13,921 nucleotides of DNA from an uncultured Slackia sp. Lineage in GTDB: Bacteria > Actinomycetota > Coriobacteriia > Coriobacteriales > Eggerthellaceae. The stretch spans positions 1-13,921 of the forward strand of contig USEZ01000038.1 of NCBI GenBank assembly GCA_900553775.1. The letters run 5' to 3'. Position 1 is the first letter of the stretch. Every line of letters begins with the position of its first letter. A program made the position numbers and the translations under genes. Of this stretch, positions 1-4,280 are shown piece by piece. The notes beneath the pieces are model-generated. The model was not told where the DNA came from, did not search any database, and saw only the letters and a list, made by a program, of their open reading frames with translations.

Positions 1-878
1 TGGTGAAGGTTGGCGATGAGCTGGACCTCATCGTCGAGAAGGTTATGGATCAGGATGGCGTCATCCAGCTCTCCCGCAAGAAGCTCGCATCTCGCAAGGG
101 CATGGAAGAGATCGCCAAGGCAGCTGAGTCCGGCGAGGTCGTCGAGGGCGACGTCACCGAGTTCAACAAGGGCGGCGTTGTCGTCAACGTCAAGGGCGTC
201 AAGGTGTTCGTCCCCCGTTCTCAGGCCACTATGCGCCGCGACGAGGACTACACTGCTCTGGTCGGCCAGCACGTTCAGCTGGTCGTCACCGAGTGCTCCG
301 GCCGCAAGATCGTCGGCAGCATCAACAAGGTCACCGCTGAGCAGAACAAGGCTAAGCGTGAGGAGTTCTGGGCAAGCGTCGAGGTCGGCAAGACCTACAC
401 CGGCGTCGTCAAGAGCCTGACCTCTTACGGTGCATTCGTTGACATCGGCGGTGTGGACGGTCTGTGCCACATCAGCGAGCTGAGCTGGAACCGCATCAAG
501 CATCCCTCTGAGGTCGTCTCCGTTGGCGACACCATCGAGGTGTATGTGAAGGATATCGACACCGAGAACCACAAGGTCTCTCTGGGCTACAAGAAGGCTG
601 AGGACAACCCCTGGGAGCAGCTGAAGAACAACTACCCCATCGGCAGCACCTTCCATGCTCCGGTCGTGTCCCTGACCAAGTTCGGTGCATTCGTCCGCAT
701 CCTGCCGGGTGTTGACGGTCTGGTCCACATCAGCGAGATCAGCAATGATCGCGTTGAGAAGGTCTCCGACGCACTGAAGGTCGGCGATATGGTCGATGTG
801 AAGCTGCTGGATGTTGACTTCGACAAGAAGCGCATCAGCCTGTCCATGAAGGCTCTGCTGAACGACGACGCTGAGTAA
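1..878 (+). CDS. S1-domain RNA-binding protein (ribosomal S1-like), 5'-truncated
   Basis: The frame is open through the left edge, so the visible 291 residues are the C-terminal part of a longer protein; the GTG at base 3 is probably an internal valine. Visible residues 1-27 look like the end of one S1 (OB-fold) domain, followed by three more at about 46-113, 130-198 and 213-284. The last two carry the classic S1 pattern (YGAFVDIGGVDGLCHISELS and FGAFVRILPGVDGLVHISEIS), typical of proteins that bind single-stranded RNA on the ribosome. In many Clostridia such a repeat set forms the C-terminal half of an IspH-S1 fusion, and in others a free S1-like protein; the missing 5' end decides which. 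Leucine is mostly CTG and glutamate almost only GAG, suggesting high expression. A hairpin with a T-run follows 40 bases after the stop. Confidence 0.88.
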   Translation, partial: VKVGDELDLIVEKVMDQDGVIQLSRKKLASRKGMEEIAKAAESGEVVEGDVTEFNKGGVVVNVKGVKVFVPRSQATMRRDEDYTALVGQHVQLVVTECSGRKIVGSINKVTAEQNKAKREEFWASVEVGKTYTGVVKSLTSYGAFVDIGGVDGLCHISELSWNRIKHPSEVVSVGDTIEVYVKDIDTENHKVSLGYKKAEDNPWEQLKNNYPIGSTFHAPVVSLTKFGAFVRILPGVDGLVHISEISNDRVEKVSDALKVGDMVDVKLLDVDFDKKRISLSMKALLNDDAE

Positions 879-917
879 TCAGCCCGCAGCATAGTCTCAT
901 TAGACACAATGCGAACT

Positions 918-957
918 ACAGCCCCGTTGCCGGGAAAACGGCGGCGGGGCTGTTTTT
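918..957 (+). terminator. Rho-independent terminator after the S1-domain gene
   Basis: The arms acagccccg (918-926) and cggggctgt (945-953) are perfectly complementary, with a further inner ccg/cgg pairing, and lead directly into a run of five T (953-957). It lies 40 bases after the S1 gene stop and ends 8 bases before the chosen GtrA start, so it should end the S1 transcript. Confidence 0.85.
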
Positions 958-965
958 GTACAATT

Positions 966-1583
966 ATGAAAAACTGGTTTATAAAGCACCGCGAGGTGCT
1001 GGCTTATCTCGTTTTCGGTGTGCTGACCACATTGCTGAACATCGTACTGTATGCGCTGTTCAGCCGCCTGTTCGGCTACGAAGCCGCCAACAGCTGGGGC
1101 AATGTGCTGGACAATGTCATCTGCATCCTGTTTGCCTACGTCACCAACCGGGCGTTCGTCTTCGCCAGCCGGACGCAGGGCAGAGAAGCACTGAAAGAAT
1201 TTGGTGCATTCGTCACCTGCCGTCTGGGGACACTGGTATTGGATGCCGCCATCATGATGATCTTCGGCAACCTGCTGGCAGCTCAGGGGGCGGCTCTGGT
1301 GGAGAGCTTTATGAACGGTGCGCTGAGCCTGCTGGCTGGCTGGTTTGGCCCGGATACGGTGCTGCACATGGCCACCGGCGGCGCAGCGCCCGCTCCCTCC
1401 ATCTCCGACGGCTCTGCCGCCATCGCCATCATTGGCGGTGCCGACGGCCCGACGGCTATCTTTGTCACCAGCTTCTACGATGCCCAGGCTCTGTGGGGCA
1501 TGGCGGTGAAGGTGTTCTCCAACGTGGTGGTGGTCGTGCTGAATTATGTGTTCAGCAAGCTCATCGTTTTTAAGCGTAAGTGA
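966..1583 (+). CDS. GtrA-family four-helix membrane protein with a decarboxylase-beta-like loop
   Basis: A 205-residue protein with four predicted membrane helices at about 10-32, 46-66, 80-104 and 177-201. The N-terminal pattern (start MKNWFIKHREVLAYLVFGVL, then NRAFVF after helix 2, and a C-terminal FSKLIVFKRK) is typical of GtrA proteins, which are thought to help move lipid-linked sugars across the membrane for cell-surface glycan modification. Odd feature: GtrA proteins normally have a short loop between helices 3 and 4, but here about 70 residues (105-175) intervene and contain IIGGADGPTAIFV at 155-167, which resembles the sodium-binding region of decarboxylase beta subunits. The ATG at 966 was chosen because an upstream in-frame ATG (909) would encode the terminator stem as protein. 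No good Shine-Dalgarno is visible, so the start is uncertain. A 15-bp inverted repeat begins at the stop codon. Confidence 0.78.
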   Translation: MKNWFIKHREVLAYLVFGVLTTLLNIVLYALFSRLFGYEAANSWGNVLDNVICILFAYVTNRAFVFASRTQGREALKEFGAFVTCRLGTLVLDAAIMMIFGNLLAAQGAALVESFMNGALSLLAGWFGPDTVLHMATGGAAPAPSISDGSAAIAIIGGADGPTAIFVTSFYDAQALWGMAVKVFSNVVVVVLNYVFSKLIVFKRK

Positions 1584-1615
1584 GATATTTTTCTGCCAGC
1601 GGCAGAAAAATATCT
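1583..1615 (+). terminator. Perfect 15-bp inverted repeat at the gtrA-like stop codon
   Basis: agatatttttctgcc (1583-1597) and ggcagaaaaatatct (1601-1615) pair perfectly around the loop agc. The repeat begins on the last base of the gtrA-like stop codon. No T-run follows it, but the stem has A/T tracts in its outer half, so it could act as a terminator in either direction or as an mRNA 3'-end stabiliser. The call as a terminator is an inference; the inverted repeat itself is read directly. Confidence 0.5.
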
Positions 1616-1641
1616 GATATAATTTCAGGAGGTACGGTATT

Positions 1642-1779
1642 ATGAAACGTGGTCTGAAAGGTTTTGCATTTCTGGTCTCCGGCCTTGTGCTGGGCATCAT
1701 CGGCGCAACGGTGTCTGCAACGGCCATTGCCCTGAGCGCTGTCGGCATGGCGAAGGTACACCGTGCCACCAAGAATTAA
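1642..1779 (+). CDS. 45-residue single-span membrane protein, unknown function
   Basis: A small open frame with a strong ribosome binding site (AGGAGGT, 1627-1633) nine bases before the ATG. The product starts MKRGLKGFAFLVSGLVLGII and ends in basic residues (KVHRATKN). Residues about 8-38 form one hydrophobic, small-residue-rich (Gly/Ala/Ser) helix flanked by positive charges. It lies between the gtrA-like gene and deoC, 58 bases after the former and 42 before the latter. I do not recognise a family. The good ribosome binding site and the CTG/GCC-type codon use like its neighbours argue that it is expressed. It may be a membrane miniprotein or a short accessory to the GtrA-like protein, but nothing in the sequence shows which. 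Confidence 0.6.
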   Translation: MKRGLKGFAFLVSGLVLGIIGATVSATAIALSAVGMAKVHRATKN

Positions 1780-1821
1780 GAAGCTGTTTTCAAAACAACT
1801 TCGATTCAGGAGGAAAAAAGT

Positions 1822-2487
1822 ATGAATCGTGAAGAGATCCTGTCCCACGTCGATCACACCCTGCTCAAGCCTGAGGCTACCTGGCCCCAGATCCAGACCC
1901 TGTGCGACGAGGCCATCGCCAACCACACGGCTTCCGTCTGCATCAACACCTGCTATGTGAAGCAGGCCGTCGAGTACATGGCGGGCCGCATCCCGGTCTG
2001 CTGTGTGGTCGGTTTCCCTCTGGGCGCAATGGACACCGCTTCCAAGGCTTTTGAGGCCAAGACTGCCATCGAGAACGGCGCTGCCGAGGTGGATATGGTC
2101 ATCAACATCGGCCGCCTGAAGAACGGCGAGTACGACGCCGTCCGCGAGGACATCCGCGCCGTCAAGCAGGCTGTGGGCGATAAGGTCCTGAAGGTCATCA
2201 TCGAGACCTGCCTGCTGACCGACGACGAGAAGCGCAAGATGTGCGACATCGTCTGCGAGGCAGGCGCTGACTACATCAAGACCAGCACCGGCTTCTCCAC
2301 CGCCGGCGCAAACATCCACGACGTGGAGCTGATGGTCAAGGGCGTGGCTGGCCGCTGCAAGGTCAAGGCCGCCGGCGGCATCTCCACCGTCGAGGATATG
2401 GAAAAGTTCCTCGCCCTCGGTGCAGACCGTCTTGGTACCTCCCGCGCCGTTAAGATCCTGAACGGCGAGCAGGCAAAGGGTTATTGA
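1822..2487 (+). CDS. deoC: Deoxyribose-phosphate aldolase
   Basis: Cytoplasmic class I aldolase that splits 2-deoxyribose-5-phosphate into glyceraldehyde-3-phosphate and acetaldehyde, the last step in salvage of deoxynucleosides for carbon. The 221 residues match the usual length of the bacterial DeoC family and fold as a TIM barrel. Key motifs are present: DHTLLKP at 11-17, EVDMVINIG with the acid Asp91, YIKTSTGF with the Schiff-base Lys153, and VKAAGGI with the second active-site lysine Lys182. The start follows a good AGGAGG site (1809-1814). Other deoxynucleoside genes (deoA, deoD, cdd) are not visible nearby. Codon use matches the left part of the window (Leu mostly CTG, Ser TCC/AGC/TCT, no TCG). 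Confidence 0.95.
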   Translation: MNREEILSHVDHTLLKPEATWPQIQTLCDEAIANHTASVCINTCYVKQAVEYMAGRIPVCCVVGFPLGAMDTASKAFEAKTAIENGAAEVDMVINIGRLKNGEYDAVREDIRAVKQAVGDKVLKVIIETCLLTDDEKRKMCDIVCEAGADYIKTSTGFSTAGANIHDVELMVKGVAGRCKVKAAGGISTVEDMEKFLALGADRLGTSRAVKILNGEQAKGY

Positions 2488-2503
2488 GCCTTATCGATCT
2501 GCG

Positions 2504-2543
2504 CGAAATGTCAAAAAAGAGTGCGACTCTTCTTGACATTTCG
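2504..2543 (+). repeat. Interrupted inverted repeat overlapping the metK promoter -35
   Basis: cgaaatgtcaa (2504-2514) pairs perfectly with ttgacatttcg (2533-2543), and inside it aagagt (2517-2522) pairs with actctt (2526-2531) around a gcg loop, giving 17 bp with one small asymmetric internal loop. The right arm contains the TTGACA -35 of the metK leader promoter. It lies 17 bases after the deoC stop and is not followed by a T-run. It could be the deoC 3'-end hairpin, an operator for a repressor at the metK promoter, or both; the sequence does not distinguish these. Confidence 0.6.
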
Positions 2544-2561
2544 ACGAAGCAATGATAAGAT
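2533..2561 (+). promoter_or_regulatory. Sigma-70-type promoter for the SAM-I leader and metK
   Basis: A consensus -35 TTGACA (2533-2538) is followed by a 17-base spacer and the -10 TAAGAT (2556-2561), preceded by TGA so that it also reads as an extended -10. Predicted transcription start is near 2568, about 20 bases before the riboswitch aptamer. Spacing and both boxes support this strongly. Confidence 0.8.
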
Positions 2562-2586
2562 ATTACCCGGACAAACTGAATACCGA

Positions 2587-2681
2587 CTTATCAAGAGCGG
2601 CTGAGGGGACAGGCCCTGTGAAGCCCGACAACCTGTGCGTGAGCATAAGGTGCCAAATCCTGCGGGAAACCGAAAGATAAG
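2587..2681 (+). promoter_or_regulatory. SAM-I (S-box) riboswitch aptamer
   Basis: The region has the S-box layout. The P1 helix is cttatc (2587-2592) pairing with gataag (2676-2681). The first conserved block is atcaagagcggctgagggga, followed by a ggccct/aagcccgacaacc core and aaggtgccaaatcc with the P3/P4 elements. This RNA binds S-adenosylmethionine and, when bound, allows the downstream terminator to form. It lies upstream of metK, which makes SAM, so end-product control is expected. The following hairpin with T-run supports a transcription-termination mechanism. Family assignment is from recognition of the core; secondary structure was checked by eye only. Confidence 0.93.
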
Positions 2682-2688
2682 AGTGCAA

Positions 2689-2717
2689 CGCTCAGAGCTT
2701 CGGTTCTGAGCGTTTTT
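2689..2717 (+). terminator. Riboswitch-controlled terminator (expression platform)
   Basis: cgctcaga (2689-2696) pairs with tctgagcg (2705-2712). A G.T pair then closes onto C(TTCG)G, an extra-stable UUCG tetraloop, and five T follow (2713-2717). It starts 8 bases after the aptamer P1 helix, as expected for an S-box off switch. An antiterminator would have to use the left terminator arm; I could not define its exact pairing. Confidence 0.88.
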
Positions 2718-2793
2718 AATTGCATGAACTTGATGAACGAGTAGGAAGCTGTCAATATTGATACACACACACCAACGCCAAGGAGGTACAAAA

Positions 2794-4050
2794 ATGGCAA
2801 AGCACTGTCTGTTTACTTCTGAGTCCGTCACCGAGGGCCATCCCGACAAGATCTGCGACCAGATTTCCGACGCCATCTTGGACGCGATCCTTTCCAAGGA
2901 AATCGCGCTCGCCGAGGAAGGCTACATCGCTCCGTCCGGCCAGCCTGCCGATCCGACCCAGCTTCGCTGCGCGTGCGAGACGCTGGTCACCACCGGCATG
3001 GTGGTGGTGGCGGGCGAAATCCGCACCCAGGCTTATGTCGATGTGCAAGAAATCGTGCGCGGCGTGCTTTCCGACATAGGCTATGACCGCGCCAAGTACG
3101 GCTTCGACGCCAGCACCTGCGGCGTGATGAACGCGATCCACGAGCAAAGCCCCGATATCGCCCAGGGCGTCGACGAGTCCTGGGAGGCCCAGCACGGCGC
3201 CGACGTGGAGGCCGATCCTTACGAGAGCATCGGCGCGGGCGACCAGGGCATGATGTTCGGCTACGCCTGCAACGAAACGTCCACGCTCATGCCGATGCCG
3301 ATCTATCTGGCGCATCGTCTGTCCGAGCGGTTGACCGAGGTCCGCAAGAGCAAGACGTTGCCGTATTTGCGCCCCGACGGCAAAACCCAGGTGTCCGTGC
3401 GCTACGAGGACGGCGTTCCCGCCGCGGTGGAAACGGTGGTCGTGTCCACCCAGCATTCCGAAGACATCGACAACGACACGCTTCGCCGCGACATCGTCGA
3501 GCAGGTGATCGAGCCCGTCATGGCGGCCGAGGGTGTCGTGCTCGATGAAGACGCGGGCATCCATATCAATCCCACCGGTCGCTTCGTCGTGGGCGGCCCC
3601 ATGGGAGATGCGGGTCTGACCGGCCGCAAGGTCATCGTCGACACCTACGGCGGCATGGGCCGTCACGGCGGCGGCGCGTTCTCCGGCAAGGACTGCACGA
3701 AGGTGGACCGCTCGGCGGCCTATGCGGCGCGCTGGGTGGCGAAAAACGTGGTGGCCGCAGGCTTGGCCGAGCGTTGCGAGGTCCAGATCGCCTATGCGAT
3801 CGGCATGGCTCATCCCGTCTCGGTGCTGGTTGAGACCTTCGGCACCAACAAGGTGGCCGTCGAAGACATCGAGCGTGCGGTGCGCGCCGTGTTCGACCTG
3901 CGCCCGGGCGCCATTATCGACGCGCTCGACCTGCGCCGCCCGATTTATCGTCTGACCAGCAACTATGGTCATTTCGGCCGCGAGCTTCCCGAGTTCACGT
4001 GGGAGCGCACCGACCGCGCCGATGCTTTGCTCGAGGCGTGCGGGCTGTAA
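2794..4050 (+). CDS. metK: S-adenosylmethionine synthetase (methionine adenosyltransferase), chimeric sequence
   Basis: Cytoplasmic enzyme that makes S-adenosylmethionine from methionine and ATP with release of phosphate and diphosphate. It has 418 residues, longer than the 384 of E. coli, chiefly through an extra segment at about 35-56 between DAIL and RCACETLVTTGM. Signature motifs are present: GHPDKICDQISDA (15-27), GAGDQGMMFGYA (147-158), and GGGAFSGKDCTKVDRSAAY (292-310), which holds the active-site loop and metal ligands. The ATG at 2794 follows AGGAGGT (2781-2787). Codons 1-10 match the Firmicute-like upstream DNA, while codons from about 29 on (first TTG leucine at 2878-2880) match the GC-rich downstream DNA, so the gene as assembled probably joins two organisms. 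A SAM-I riboswitch precedes it and a terminator hairpin follows it. Confidence 0.96.
   Translation: MAKHCLFTSESVTEGHPDKICDQISDAILDAILSKEIALAEEGYIAPSGQPADPTQLRCACETLVTTGMVVVAGEIRTQAYVDVQEIVRGVLSDIGYDRAKYGFDASTCGVMNAIHEQSPDIAQGVDESWEAQHGADVEADPYESIGAGDQGMMFGYACNETSTLMPMPIYLAHRLSERLTEVRKSKTLPYLRPDGKTQVSVRYEDGVPAAVETVVVSTQHSEDIDNDTLRRDIVEQVIEPVMAAEGVVLDEDAGIHINPTGRFVVGGPMGDAGLTGRKVIVDTYGGMGRHGGGAFSGKDCTKVDRSAAYAARWVAKNVVAAGLAERCEVQIAYAIGMAHPVSVLVETFGTNKVAVEDIERAVRAVFDLRPGAIIDALDLRRPIYRLTSNYGHFGRELPEFTWERTDRADALLEACGL
2824..2877. other. Probable junction of two genomes inside metK
   Basis: On the left, the leader, ribosome binding site and first codons are AT-richer with Firmicute-like codon use (tct, act, almost only CTG for leucine). 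On the right, from 2878, TTG, CTT, CTC and later TCG codons appear and the GC content stays high to the end of the window. The stretch in between encodes ESVTEGHPDKICDQISDAI, the most conserved part of MetK, where unrelated bacteria can share long identical k-mers. The exact crossover base cannot be placed by eye. Confidence 0.65.
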
Positions 4051-4097
4051 TCGGCCCGGTTTCGATGTGTGCGTTCGACGGCGCACATCCGTGTCGT

Positions 4098-4140
4098 CGT
4101 CGCTCGCGCCGCATGCCGTGCGGTCGCAGCGCGAGCGACG
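4098..4140. repeat. Long GC-rich hairpin in the metK-priA gap
   Basis: cgtcgctcgcgc (4098-4109) is perfectly complementary to gcgcgagcgacg (4129-4140). The 19-base loop contains a second small hairpin, with cgca at 4110-4113 facing tgcg at 4119-4122. It starts 48 bases after the metK stop and has no T-run, so it may be an mRNA 3'-end element or a non-canonical terminator. With the shorter palindrome at 4162-4175 (ccgctgcgcagcgg, followed by ctttt) and the terminator at 4182 it makes a cluster of three hairpins. Confidence 0.55.
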
Positions 4141-4181
4141 GGCGCTTCGTGCATGGGCGGCCCGCTGCGCAGCGGCTTTTC

Positions 4182-4222
4182 AGGCGCTCTTCGACGGCGG
4201 CGTCGGAGGGCGCCTTCGTTTT
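4182..4222 (+). terminator. Rho-independent terminator of metK
   Basis: aggcgctcttcgacg (4182-4196) and cgtcggagggcgcct (4201-4215) form a 15-bp stem with two G.T wobbles and a gcgg tetraloop. The stem is followed by tcgtttt (4216-4222). It lies about 130 bases after the metK stop and 58 before the priA start, so priA probably depends on its own promoter or on read-through; I see no clear promoter in the short gap. Confidence 0.72.
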
Positions 4223-4280
4223 GCATGCGGGTAATCGTTCGGATCGGGAAACGGCGGCGAGGGAAGGGGTCGAAAAGCGT

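Noticed and set aside
3..878. The GTG at base 3 as the true start of the S1-domain gene
   Set aside because: It begins in the middle of an S1 domain and the frame is open to the edge, so the gene is truncated by the window.
1615..1623. TGATATAAT, a perfect extended -10, before the miniprotein
   Set aside because: A start about seven bases later would fall on the Shine-Dalgarno itself and leave no leader, and no -35 is present. It is noted only as part of the hairpin finding.
1780..1802. gaagctg...cttc hairpin just before deoC as a terminator
   Set aside because: Stem interrupted and weak, no T-run; the region works more simply as a leader with the deoC ribosome binding site.
2752..4086. A 444-codon minus-strand frame opposite metK
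   Set aside because: His/Ala/Arg-rich antisense shadow of metK with no motif.
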